Of a stretch of 64,000 bases of DNA, positions 1-7,808 are shown piece after piece. The stretch lies in NCBI RefSeq assembly GCF_024054535.1, contig NZ_JAMXLV010000014.1, positions 24,722 to 88,721 on the forward strand, in the 5' to 3' direction. The notes under the pieces are model-generated. The model was not told the origin of the DNA. It saw only the letters and a program-made list of their open reading frames with translations, and searched no databases. This DNA is from Thermococcus alcaliphilus (lineage in GTDB: Archaea > Methanobacteriota_B > Thermococci > Thermococcales > Thermococcaceae). Each line of letters opens with the position of its first letter. Positions within the stretch are counted from its first letter, which is position 1. A program made the translations under genes and the position numbers.

Positions 1-205
1 GAACGAGCAGTGGCTTGAGAAAGTTACTGTTGATGAGCTCAAGAAGTACTACGAGGAAGGGCACTTCAAGAAGGGCAGCATGGGGCCAAAGGTTCTTGCT
101 GCCATAAGGTTCATCGAATGGGGTGGAGAGAGAGCAGTAATTGCCGCTTTAGATAAGGCCGTTGAAGCCTTAGAAGGAAAAACTGGTACTCAAGTTGTTA
201 AGTGA
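1..205 (+). CDS. Carbamate kinase, C-terminal fragment
   Basis: Partial gene cut by the window edge; the reading frame runs from base 2 to the TGA at 203-205 and gives 67 residues. The stretch [12 protein letters not shown] followed by AAIRF, GGERA and [12 protein letters not shown] matches the C-terminal end of carbamate kinases, where the GSMGPK segment lies at the nucleotide and carbamoyl-phosphate site. In Thermococcales the enzyme works between carbamoyl phosphate and ATP production or supply. A T-rich tract (206-228) follows the stop and probably ends transcription. The N-terminal three quarters lie outside the window. Confidence 0.85.
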   Translation, partial: NEQWLEKVTVDELKKYYEEGHFKKGSMGPKVLAAIRFIEWGGERAVIAALDKAVEALEGKTGTQVVK

Positions 206-324
206 CTTTTTCCTCTATTCTTTCACGATACATTTGCAATGCATGGGATCTCAATTTTATTTACCAAAAGTTTTAAAAATATTAAGTTACAATAATTCTG
301 TAGGGATATTCAGGGGGTGAACTC

Positions 325-1167
325 ATGGATCCGCTGAGTGGATTCATAGGCTCATTGATATGGTGGATACTGTTCTTCTACCTACTCATGGGGCCTCAGA
401 TTCAATATCGCCAATTGCAGATTGCTAGGGCAAAATTGCTGGAAAGATTGGCAAGAAAGAGAAACTCCACAGTAATAACAATGATCCACAGGCAAGAAAG
501 TATAGGTTTCTTTGGGATTCCCGTGTACAAGTTCATAAGCATTGAGGATAGCGAAGAGATATTAAGAGCTATAAGGATGGCTCCAAAGGATAAACCAATT
601 GATCTGATCATCCACACGCCGGGAGGATTGGTTTTGGCGGCAACGCAAATAGCAAAGGCTTTGAAGGATCATCCCGCAGAAACAAGGGTGATAGTGCCGC
701 ACTACGCAATGAGTGGTGGGACTTTAATAGCATTAGCTGCTGACAAGATTATAATGGATCCTCATGCGGTTTTGGGACCGGTTGATCCTCAGCTCGGCCA
801 GTATCCAGCTCCGAGCATAATAAGGGCAGTTGAACAAAAAGGTGCAGAGAAAGTTGATGACCAAACTCTCATACTTGCTGATGTAGCAAAGAAGGCAATA
901 AATCAAGTTCAGGAGTTTGTGTACAATCTCTTGAAGGACAAATACGGTGAAGAGAAAGCCAGAGAACTGGCTCAAATACTAACCGAGGGAAGATGGACTC
1001 ACGACTACCCAATAACTGTTGAGCACGCAAAGGAACTCGGTCTTCATGTTGAAACAGACGTTCCAGAAGAGGTCTATGCCTTAATGGAGCTCTATAAACA
1101 ACCTGTAAAGCAAAGAGGAACTGTAGAATTCATGCCTTATCCGGTAAAGCAACAAGGGAAGGACTAG
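325..1167 (+). CDS. Membrane-anchored ClpP/SppA-like serine protease (SDH family)
   Basis: The 280-residue protein has one N-terminal membrane helix (about residues 8-25, LIWWILFFYLLMG) and then a ClpP-fold domain. Visible motifs are HTPGG (about 96-100), which would form the oxyanion side, and AMSGGT (about 128-133), which carries the probable nucleophilic serine; DPHAVLGPVDPQLGQ follows, as in the archaeal serine-dehydrogenase-proteinase/DUF114 family (PF01972). The ATG at 325 is preceded by a strong GGGGGTGA (312-319), and a TTTTAAAAAT promoter box lies near 272-281. It is probably a membrane-bound protease or peptidase acting at the inner face. The substrate is unknown. It appears to be a single-gene transcript, with T-rich tracts on both sides. 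Confidence 0.8.
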   Translation: MDPLSGFIGSLIWWILFFYLLMGPQIQYRQLQIARAKLLERLARKRNSTVITMIHRQESIGFFGIPVYKFISIEDSEEILRAIRMAPKDKPIDLIIHTPGGLVLAATQIAKALKDHPAETRVIVPHYAMSGGTLIALAADKIIMDPHAVLGPVDPQLGQYPAPSIIRAVEQKGAEKVDDQTLILADVAKKAINQVQEFVYNLLKDKYGEEKARELAQILTEGRWTHDYPITVEHAKELGLHVETDVPEEVYALMELYKQPVKQRGTVEFMPYPVKQQGKD

Positions 1168-1312
1168 CTAAGCAAATTTTTTGTTTATTTACATCACTTT
1201 TTGAAAATCTAAACACTAGTTCCCAGTTCTGGTGAATAATTTCGCATCTCAGCCAAAAAGTTTTTATTTGGTTTTTACATCCCTTTAGTTAGGCTTAAAT
1301 CAGGGTGAGATT

Positions 1313-2254
1313 ATGATCAACTATTCTAAAATGGAGGAAGGGGAAGAGACCATGCAAGTGAAAGTAGACCCAGAGGAAATTAAGAGGATAAAAGCCGAAA
1401 TAGAGGCTTTAGAAAGAGAGAAAAAAGAGATACAGGAGAGATTGGAACAGCTCCAAAAGGAGCTGAATATTTGGATACAAAAAAGAGATGAGAAGAATAA
1501 AGAAGTAAGGCAGTTAAGGGAGAAAGCAAGAGAATATAAAATAAAAAGGGATGAAATCAACCAGCAGATTAAAGAGCTCAAAAAGAACAGAGAAGAAATA
1601 AACGCTAAGCTTGATCTTCTTTATCAGGAAGCCATGGAGTACAGGGCGAAGAGGGATGAATACAGACAGCTAAGAAGATTAAAGATGCCAAAAGAAAAGA
1701 TAGAGGAAAGAATTGAAAAGCTTGAATGGGAACTGCAGACCAATCCAAACATAACCCCCGAAAGAGAAAAACAAATAGTTGATCAAATACAGGTTTTGGC
1801 TACAGAGCTTGAGATTCTCCAGCAAGCTGAGAGATTCCATAAGAAACTCCAAGAAACGAGGAAGAAGATTGAAAGTTTGAAGAAAGCAAGAAGGGCAATA
1901 GGGATGGAAATACAGAAGCTCGCAAATCAGAGTCAGCAGTTCCATGAACAGATGCTAAAAGCTTACCAGCAGGCAGATGAGATTAAAAAAGAAGCAGATG
2001 AGTATCACCAGAAGGTAGTTGAGCTCAGGGAAAAGATTAGGGAAGTTAGGATGGATCTCAGAGAGGTAGAGAAGAAGATATTCGAGTTTGATCAGAAGCA
2101 CAAAGAGCTTATAGCGTATAAGATGGTTGCAAGAATGAGGGCAAAGAAAGATGCTACATTCGAAAAGGCAGTTGAAGCTCTTGAAAAGTTCAAGCGCGGT
2201 GAAAAGCTTACTTTGGATGAGCTCCTGCTGCTCCAGAGATACAATCTGGTGTGA
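1313..2254 (+). CDS. Archaeal coiled-coil protein (COG1340-like)
   Basis: The 313-residue protein is almost entirely charged heptad-type coiled coil (Glu/Lys/Arg/Gln rich), with a short more globular end (KRGEKLTLDELLLLQRYNLV). This matches the uncharacterised archaeal coiled-coil family sometimes mislabelled as phosphoserine phosphatase. The ATG at 1313 has GGGTGA four bases upstream. An internal ATG at 1352 (MQVKVDPEEI) is preceded by purine-rich GGAAGGGGAAGAG and could be the true start. The stop is 3 bases before the archaeosine synthase start, so the two are probably co-transcribed and translationally coupled. A role in translation or RNA modification is only inferred from that context. 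Confidence 0.7.
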   Translation: MINYSKMEEGEETMQVKVDPEEIKRIKAEIEALEREKKEIQERLEQLQKELNIWIQKRDEKNKEVRQLREKAREYKIKRDEINQQIKELKKNREEINAKLDLLYQEAMEYRAKRDEYRQLRRLKMPKEKIEERIEKLEWELQTNPNITPEREKQIVDQIQVLATELEILQQAERFHKKLQETRKKIESLKKARRAIGMEIQKLANQSQQFHEQMLKAYQQADEIKKEADEYHQKVVELREKIREVRMDLREVEKKIFEFDQKHKELIAYKMVARMRAKKDATFEKAVEALEKFKRGEKLTLDELLLLQRYNLV

Positions 2255-2257
2255 AGC

Positions 2258-3973
2258 ATGGAAATTATAAAACACGAGGGTCCAGGGAGGCTTGGGTTAG
2301 TCAAAATTAAGGAAAAGACCTTTAAGACGCCCGCTTTGTCTGGAGTAGATTTTACCCTTTCGCCGTTCAATTCTTACTTCTACCCCAAAGATTTTGGGGA
2401 ATATGATTTCAACCTTGCCCCTTCAATCCCCCTCAGCTTTTATACCCCAAGGGAGATAGTAGAAAAAGCTTTGAGCAGGCTGTATGACGTTGATTACTCA
2501 AAATTCAACGCCCTTTATGTCCCGGTCGTGAGGAACCTCGAATACATTGATGAGTTTCTAGAAAATGTCCTTTCTCAGCACTCATTTGATGCCCTCTATA
2601 TAGGAAACGCGAAAATCTTTGTAAAGGACTACCGGAGGTTTGTTCAAGCCATTAGGCTTATCCGGGAGAAAGATCCAAATTTACTCCTCATTACTGACCT
2701 TGAGCCTTTCTTCTATCCCCTGGCTGTTTATCTCGGTATTGACGCCTTCGATACCCGTTCCTTGAAGCTCTACGATTTCCACAAGAGGGGCTTTACCCAA
2801 TTTTCTCCGATACTGTGGGATGAGAAAGAGAATTCTCTTGAATTTGCTAAGGAGGTTATAAAACTTGTTAAAAAGGCTCTTGAGGAAGGGAAGCTCCGCT
2901 ATCTGGTTGAGAACTTTTTCTACACTCAAGCTCACGCCGGAATATTGAGGATAGCTGATAAAGAAAATTGGGACTATCTTGAAAAATACACCCCAATACA
3001 AAGGGATACCGTTTACTTCATAAGCGATGCCTCCCAGAACAGGCCGGAAGTAGTGAGGTGGAGGCAAAGGGTAGTTGAGAGATTTAAGCCCCCTGAAAAC
3101 GCTGAAGTGCTCTTTCTCTTCCCATGCTCAGCTAAAAAGCCCTATTCTCACTCGCGCTCTCACACCCTTTACAGAAAAGCCCTCAAGGAAGCCCTTGGAA
3201 GTGGGATATACAGGATACACGAGCTCATTTTAACTTCTCCTTTTGGAGTGGTGCCGAGAGAGTGGGAGTGGTTAGCCAAATACGACATTGTAGTCACCGG
3301 CCATTGGAGTGAAGAAGAGATAAGCTCTGCGGCTGAGCTCTTAGCTAAGGTTCTAGAGAAATACCCCAAGAGGATTCCGATAATAGCTCATTTGGATGAA
3401 GCTTATGTAGATGTTGCTAAAAGAGCCAGCGAGATTAGTGGGAGAGAGATAATCTTTACTCCAGTTAAAAACGGCACAACGAGTAAGGAAAGCTTGGAGG
3501 GCTTAAAGAAGACGATAAAAGAACTAGGCTTGGATTTAACTGCTGGAAAAGAAGATAGAACTTACCGCTTCTACGAGAACATTAGGAAAGTGTTTGACTT
3601 CTACTTTGGCTTGGGTGCTGGAGAGGCGGTTCTCCCCGAGGATGCGAGAATCATAGGTTCCAAGATGCTCCGCATTCTCATAGGCAATGAGCAAACCGGA
3701 ACTTACCAAGACGGCGTGATAAGTGTGACGCCATTCGGCATGCAGCGCATCTACAATGCAACGAAGAGCTATTACGTGAAGATTGACTTCGATCTCAGGG
3801 GAGACGTTTTTGCCGTGGGGGTTAATGAAGCAGATTACAAAATACGCCCGGATGACATTGTTGGCGTTGTAAGGGATGAAAAAGTAGTTGGCGTTGGAAA
3901 GGCTATTCTGAGTGGAGAGGAAATGGTGAAGGCAAAGAGGGGCATTGCGGTGAAGGTTAGGAAGAAGGCATAA
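2258..3973 (+). CDS. arcS: Archaeosine synthase ArcS (TgtA2)
   Basis: The 571-residue protein has a degenerate tRNA-guanine-transglycosylase-like N-terminal half, a central segment with the ArcS signature PCSAKKPYSHSRSH (about residues 288-301), and a C-terminal PUA domain (about 490-571, ending VGVGKAILSGEEMVKAKRGIAVKV). ArcS converts preQ0 at position 15 of archaeal tRNAs towards archaeosine; in Thermococcus it is reported to attach lysine and work with a radical-SAM partner (RaSEA). No RaSEA gene is seen here. The ATG at 2258 is 3 bases after the upstream coiled-coil gene. Distinction from the true transglycosylase TgtA rests on the PC..KPYS motif. Confidence 0.85.
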   Translation: MEIIKHEGPGRLGLVKIKEKTFKTPALSGVDFTLSPFNSYFYPKDFGEYDFNLAPSIPLSFYTPREIVEKALSRLYDVDYSKFNALYVPVVRNLEYIDEFLENVLSQHSFDALYIGNAKIFVKDYRRFVQAIRLIREKDPNLLLITDLEPFFYPLAVYLGIDAFDTRSLKLYDFHKRGFTQFSPILWDEKENSLEFAKEVIKLVKKALEEGKLRYLVENFFYTQAHAGILRIADKENWDYLEKYTPIQRDTVYFISDASQNRPEVVRWRQRVVERFKPPENAEVLFLFPCSAKKPYSHSRSHTLYRKALKEALGSGIYRIHELILTSPFGVVPREWEWLAKYDIVVTGHWSEEEISSAAELLAKVLEKYPKRIPIIAHLDEAYVDVAKRASEISGREIIFTPVKNGTTSKESLEGLKKTIKELGLDLTAGKEDRTYRFYENIRKVFDFYFGLGAGEAVLPEDARIIGSKMLRILIGNEQTGTYQDGVISVTPFGMQRIYNATKSYYVKIDFDLRGDVFAVGVNEADYKIRPDDIVGVVRDEKVVGVGKAILSGEEMVKAKRGIAVKVRKKA

Positions 3974-3987
3974 CTCTCGATGGTTCT

Positions 3988-4287
3988 ATGCCCAAGTATT
4001 TCAAGCGAGGAGTAAAGAGGGAGCACCATTTCCTCAAGGGAATTGAGAAGCCGCTTGAGGAGATAGCCAGTATTCCAGAGGTTAAGAAAGTAATTCCGGG
4101 GAGAATATATGCCAGCGACTCAAGAGGCTTTGAGATAAAGGTGACAAGAGAAACTCACGCAGGATTAAAGCTCGTCGCAAAGAGCGACGGTTCTGTGCAG
4201 GAGGTTTTTCTCGTTGTAGATAAAAAGCAGAGGGAATTCGTCTGGAAGAAGATAGAAGAGCTCGCAGAGAAGTGGAGAAAGGGTTGA
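3988..4287 (+). CDS. DUF2103 family small protein
   Basis: The 99-residue basic protein begins MPKYFKRGVKREHHFLKGIEK and contains IPEVKKVIPGRIY and GLKLVAKSDGSVQEVFLV, the pattern of the archaeal/bacterial DUF2103 family, described as predicted metal-binding. It starts 14 bases after arcS and is probably in the same transcript. Its density of Lys and Arg fits nucleic-acid contact, but no function is established. It converges with the SPOUT methyltransferase gene on the other strand; the 30-base gap contains a short T-run (GGGGTTTTTG). Confidence 0.65.
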   Translation: MPKYFKRGVKREHHFLKGIEKPLEEIASIPEVKKVIPGRIYASDSRGFEIKVTRETHAGLKLVAKSDGSVQEVFLVVDKKQREFVWKKIEELAEKWRKG

Positions 4288-4317
4288 AGGTTTAAGGGGT
4301 TTTTGCTGTTCAGCTAT

Positions 4318-4944
4318 TCAGAGCTCCCTTTTCCCCTCGAAGAATTCAATAAGCTCCTCGTCGCTTATGTCTTCTTCATATCCGAGCTCCTTTTTCTGAA
4401 GCTCTATTAAGCCTGGGGTAAGCAAAAGCTTTCCTTCCAGCTTTGGCACCGCGTAGTGGAGGGTTATCTCGCTGAAGTCATCAAGCTTTATAGTTGGATG
4501 CTCTTCATATTCTATTTCCTCCAGTCTTTTTCCTTCCGCTATGAGTTTTGCAACTATCGCCGAACCGTCTATCGAGAACTGGACTTTTCCAATGTTTCTT
4601 GCCTTAGCCCCTTCGATCTTTGAGGTTATGAACTTCTTCGTCTTTCCTGTGAACTCAAAGTCCCCGAGGATTCCTCCCACAACTATGATCGTGTCTTCCT
4701 CTATGTCCTCTGGTTTGAGCTCCTCTTCAGCAAAGGGATCAAGGATTATTATTTTTGAGCGATCAAACGGAAACTCGGTGACGCTTTGTGAAATAACTCC
4801 GCCGAGTTTGGCGAGCTCTTCTCTCTCCTCCGGCAAAACGTTTGTGAAGATGAGCTTATCCCCCCACCACTCGCTTGCGTGTTTATACTCAAGCAGAACC
4901 CACTCTCCAAGCTTTTCAAGATGTTCTATTATTAAATACACCAT
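4318..4944 (-). CDS. SPOUT-type (DUF431/Sfm1-like) methyltransferase
   Basis: The protein of 208 residues contains IIVVGGILGDFEFTGKTKKF (a SPOUT-knot-like glycine-rich cofactor segment), NIGKVQFSIDGSAIVAKLI and TLHYAVPKLEGKLLLTPGL. This matches the archaeal SAM-dependent methyltransferase family related to yeast Sfm1 (PF04252). In eukaryotes the relative methylates a ribosomal protein arginine; archaeal members have been predicted to act on RNA. I chose the ATG at 4944 because GGGTGAG lies just upstream; a GTG at 4953 is in frame but overlaps that site. The gene begins only 21 bases after the 3' end of tRNA-Pro on the same strand, so it has almost no promoter room of its own. Confidence 0.7.
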   Translation of the reverse strand: MVYLIIEHLEKLGEWVLLEYKHASEWWGDKLIFTNVLPEEREELAKLGGVISQSVTEFPFDRSKIIILDPFAEEELKPEDIEEDTIIVVGGILGDFEFTGKTKKFITSKIEGAKARNIGKVQFSIDGSAIVAKLIAEGKRLEEIEYEEHPTIKLDDFSEITLHYAVPKLEGKLLLTPGLIELQKKELGYEEDISDEELIEFFEGKREL

Positions 4945-4965
4945 TTTTCTCACCCAGAAACTTGA

Positions 4966-5043
4966 TGGTGGGGCCGCCGGGATTTGAACCCGGGTCTCCG
5001 GCTCCCGAAGCCGGAAGGATAGACCAAGCTACCCCACGGCCCC
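4966..5043 (-). tRNA. tRNA-Pro (anticodon CGG), CCA encoded
   Basis: On the minus strand the sequence folds as a full cloverleaf: acceptor GGGGCCG/CGGCCCC, anticodon stem CCGGC/GCCGG enclosing the seven-base loop TTCGGGA (anticodon CGG, reading CCG proline codons), T arm CCGGG/CCCGG with loop TTCAAAT, discriminator A and a genome-encoded CCA. No intron is seen. A TATA box sits about 30 bases upstream at 5069-5076. The next minus-strand gene begins 21 bases after the CCA. Confidence 0.95.
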
Positions 5044-5068
5044 TCAGCGCTAACTTTCAAGCATCTGG

Positions 5069-5076
5069 TTATAAAT
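5069..5076 (-). promoter_or_regulatory. TATA box of tRNA-Pro (and probably of the downstream methyltransferase)
   Basis: The minus strand reads ATTTATAA, an archaeal TATA element centred about 30 bases upstream of the mature tRNA 5' end, the usual distance. A second box on the plus strand (ATATAAAT, 5101-5108) serves the divergent mannosyltransferase gene, about 25 bases before its start, implying a very short or absent leader there. Confidence 0.7.
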
Positions 5077-5131
5077 CTTTCCCAACTCTCCCAGCAAAAG
5101 ATATAAATTCTAAACGGCATAGTGGTGAAGG

Positions 5132-6193
5132 ATGCCAATGATATCAATAATAGTCCCTACATACAATGAGCGGGAAAACTTGGAGGAGCTGTTTGAACGG
5201 ATAGCGAAAGCTTTAGAAGGAAAGGAGTTTGAAATAATAATTGTGGATGACGATTCTCCGGACAGAACTTGGGAAAAGGCGAAAGAGCTTGCAAAAAAAT
5301 ATCCCGTAAAGGTTATAAGGAGAACAGACGAGAGAGGGCTTTCTTCTGCTGTTATTCGGGGTTTCGAAGAGGCGAGGGGAGAGATCTTTGTGGTTATGGA
5401 TGCTGACCTGCAACACCCCCCAGAAGTTATCCCTGAGTTGATTAAAGCTATTGAGAGTGGGGCCGATATAGCTATAGCGAGCAGATATGTGAGAGGAGGA
5501 AAAGTTGAAAATTGGTACTGGTGGAGAAAACTCATCTCAAAAGGAGCAATAATGATAGGCAGAGTTGCTCTGCCAAAGATAAGGGGGATTAGAGATCCTG
5601 TGAGCGGGTTTTTTGCCCTTAAGAGAGAAGTTGTTGAGGGAGTTGAACTCAATCCAGTGGGCTTCAAAATCCTTCTTGAGATACTTATAAAGGGCAGATA
5701 TTCAAAAGTCGTGGAGATTCCCTTTACATTCGGGTTAAGAAGTTCGGGAGAAAGTAAGTTAAGCAACAAGCAAATACTGAACTATCTACGCCATCTTTAC
5801 AGGCTCATGAAATGGGAGGGGGAGATAGACAGGCTTGTTAAATTCTCCATAGTTGGTTTAAGCGGCATTGTTGTAAATGAAGGCTCTCTTCTTGGCTTTG
5901 TGGAATTTTTAGGGTGGGACAAGAGGATAGCGGTAATCCCAGCGACTGAGCTTTCCATACTGAACAATTTTATATGGAATGACCTCTGGACGTTTAGGGA
6001 TCTAAAGAGAAAGCCGATTCACATACGCTTACTAAACTTTCATCTTGCCGCACTTACAGGAGCTTTAGTTCAGTGGAGCTTCTATCTAATTCTTTTGTAT
6101 CTGGGTGTTCATTACCTAATAGCCAATCTCTTTGGCATAGGAGCCTCTTTCATTGTTAGGTTTCTCTTCAATCGGAACATCACATGGGCATGA
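5132..6193 (+). CDS. Dolichol-phosphate mannose synthase (GT2 plus GtrA-like membrane domain)
   Basis: The 353-residue protein has an N-terminal GT2 catalytic domain (SIIVPTYNERENLEELF, IIVDDDSPDRTWEKA, and the metal-binding DADLQHPPE at about 90-98) with SGFFALKREVVEGVELNPVGFK downstream, then a C-terminal GtrA-like region with four membrane helices (about 230-350). This is the architecture and length of the Pyrococcus furiosus enzyme with a known structure, which transfers mannose from GDP-mannose to dolichol phosphate for N-glycosylation. Two in-frame ATGs (5132 and 5138) are possible; GGTGA at 5124-5128 fits 5138 better. The promoter box is about 25 bases upstream, so the mRNA is almost leaderless. 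Confidence 0.85.
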   Translation: MPMISIIVPTYNERENLEELFERIAKALEGKEFEIIIVDDDSPDRTWEKAKELAKKYPVKVIRRTDERGLSSAVIRGFEEARGEIFVVMDADLQHPPEVIPELIKAIESGADIAIASRYVRGGKVENWYWWRKLISKGAIMIGRVALPKIRGIRDPVSGFFALKREVVEGVELNPVGFKILLEILIKGRYSKVVEIPFTFGLRSSGESKLSNKQILNYLRHLYRLMKWEGEIDRLVKFSIVGLSGIVVNEGSLLGFVEFLGWDKRIAVIPATELSILNNFIWNDLWTFRDLKRKPIHIRLLNFHLAALTGALVQWSFYLILLYLGVHYLIANLFGIGASFIVRFLFNRNITWA

Positions 6194-6637
6194 CCTCCTT
6201 CCTGCCTTTAGCGAGAGGTTAAGCCGAATCCTCACCAAAGGCGGGAAGGTTTACGGGCAACTCATTCCCTACTCCCGTTGCCGGTTTCGGTTCGGCCCGA
6301 GGGCACGGTCTTGTGCCCGTTACCCCTACCGCAAAGCGGATTGGGGTTATCGTTTTGACAACCTTCTTCAGTTTTTGACTGCCCGAGAGGACAATTTTTT
6401 GAAGGACGCCTTACGGCGTCCACTCCCCTTCAAGCTGAAGGGGGCACTTAAACTCCTCGTCTCATCGGGTTCTAAGTTTGGCCTTTTCAAGCTCTTATTA
6501 CTCTGCAAAGTTTAAAAGAGTTTCGGTTCTTTAAAGGTTGCCCTTCAATTACTGCATCCCCCCTAAAGGGCAGGTTTTCAGAGAGAAAAATGTAAAGTTT
6601 AAATATTCCACCATTGTAAAATCATAGGGGGAATTGT
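6194..6637. other. Hairpin-rich, GC-rich non-coding block (possible structured RNA or IS200/IS605 relic)
   Basis: No convincing gene lies in these 444 bases. The first 250 are visibly richer in G and C than the neighbouring genes and hold a series of inverted repeats: a 13-bp arm pair 6197-6209/6237-6249 (one G-T wobble), GGCAAC/GTTGCC (6256-6261/6277-6282), GGGCAC/GTGCCC (6301-6306/6313-6318), ACCCC..CCGC/GCGG..GGGGT (6322-6347), GGACGCC/GGCGTCC (6404-6410/6415-6421) and CCCCTTCA/TGAAGGGG (6425-6432/6436-6443). The last 150 bases are AT-rich and end in the promoter (GTTTAAATATT, about 6597-6607) and GGGGGA of the next gene. The reverse strand of the left edge, CTAAAGGCAGGAAGGAGGTC, resembles ends of IS200/IS605-like elements, but I cannot prove that. 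Confidence 0.5.
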
Positions 6638-7348
6638 ATGGAAAACGCTTCAAGCGGATTCTACAGACGAATTTCTACAGGAGTGAAAGGGCTCGACGAC
6701 CTTATTGGAGGTGGGTTAATCCCTGGAAGAGTCTACGTTGTTACAGGCCCGCCGGGAAGTGGTAAAACAACTTTGGGGATCCAGTTTCTTGTGGAAGGTG
6801 CAAAAAACGGGGAAAAGGGAGTGTACATATCTCTCGTTGATGATTCAAAGACAATAATCCAAGACATGCTCCACTACAAATTTAATCTGCTTTCTTTTCT
6901 CAGAAGCAAGAAGATAGTGATATACGACCTGAGTTCTACCATCACAAAGGGCAATACAAAGCCCAGTTGGGGAGAAATCCTCGAGGAAATAAAGAGGATC
7001 ATTCTCCATGAAAATGCAAAAAGAGTTGTCATAGATTCTTTTACCCCATTGGAGCTTATGGTACGAGATCCAGAAAACAAAAGAAGGGAGATAGTTAGGT
7101 TGATAAAACTCCTTTCTGCTATGGAAATAACCGCACTTATAATAACCGAAATGATGGAGTCCGATAAGTACACGGATGATTATTACGTTGCAAGCGGAGT
7201 TATAGTGATGCACCACTTTATGAGGCAGTTCCAGATGATCAGGGCGATTCAGATACTGAAGATGAGGGGAACCGCACATGACAACAACTTGAAAAAGATA
7301 AAGTTCACCGAAAATGGGATAGAGGTGTATAATGAAGCCCCATGGTGA
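6638..7348 (+). CDS. KaiC/RecA-superfamily ATPase
   Basis: The 236-residue single-domain protein opens with RISTGVKGLDDLIGGGLIPGRVYVVTGPPGSGKTT, i.e. the KaiC/RadA entry motif and a Walker A (about residues 33-40). A Walker B-like segment AKRVVIDSFTPLE lies near 126-138 and MRGTAHDN near 205-212. Many archaea carry several such ATPases; roles in signalling or motility are suspected but unproven here. A GGGGGA ribosome site precedes the ATG, and a TTTAAATA box lies about 35 bases upstream. The last 7 bases overlap the next ORF, so the pair is translationally coupled. Confidence 0.75.
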   Translation: MENASSGFYRRISTGVKGLDDLIGGGLIPGRVYVVTGPPGSGKTTLGIQFLVEGAKNGEKGVYISLVDDSKTIIQDMLHYKFNLLSFLRSKKIVIYDLSSTITKGNTKPSWGEILEEIKRIILHENAKRVVIDSFTPLELMVRDPENKRREIVRLIKLLSAMEITALIITEMMESDKYTDDYYVASGVIVMHHFMRQFQMIRAIQILKMRGTAHDNNLKKIKFTENGIEVYNEAPW

Positions 7349-7767
7349 TTGCAGTGAAGAAGGAGGACTTAATAAAAGAGGCATACCGCTTTGGGTATTT
7401 TGTTGGCTATAAGGGGCACACGGAATGGGTGTCGTGGATAGCTGGAAAGAAAAGAGAAATCTACAGACAGGCTGAGGAGTTGGGGATATATAAAGAAGTC
7501 AAAATTGCTTATGAGAAAGGTCTTCAAGATGGAAAAGAGAGGCGGATGAAGGAAGTAGCCCAGGGGCTTGAAAAACTTGAAGATGAAATCCTGCCAGAAA
7601 AGCCAAAGGTTGAAAATGTTGAGGAGAAGGAAGAAATTGAAATTGAATTTTCCCGATTTTCAAAAACCCCCAAGATTGTGGAGCCCCCAGAAATACTCGA
7701 ACTCATAAAGGCACTCGAGGAGCCTAAGATGCTAACTCTTCCTAAGATGCTAGGTAAAGAGGAGTAA
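7342..7767 (+). CDS. Hypothetical charged partner protein of the KaiC-like ATPase
   Basis: I do not recognise this 141-residue protein. The first 70 residues are probably helical (EAYRFGYFVGYKGHTEW, EIYRQAEELGIYKEVKIAYEKGLQDGKE). The middle is an acidic/basic linker rich in Glu, Lys and Pro, and the C-terminus has short proline-containing peptides (TPKIVEPPEILELI, MLTLPKMLGKEE) that look like binding motifs. It overlaps the upstream ATPase gene by 7 bases, with start ATG 7342 or GTG 7345, so it probably binds or regulates that ATPase. A Thermococcales-only family is likely. Confidence 0.6.
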   Translation: MVIAVKKEDLIKEAYRFGYFVGYKGHTEWVSWIAGKKREIYRQAEELGIYKEVKIAYEKGLQDGKERRMKEVAQGLEKLEDEILPEKPKVENVEEKEEIEIEFSRFSKTPKIVEPPEILELIKALEEPKMLTLPKMLGKEE

Positions 7768-7808
7768 ACTTTATCGGCAATTTTGTTCTATTCTTACTGG
7801 TGTTATCG

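Noticed and set aside
6153..6515. 120-codon plus-strand ORF over the hairpin-rich block
   Set aside because: It overlaps the mannosyltransferase end, has no ribosome site, and its composition reflects the GC-rich inverted repeats; not supported as a protein.
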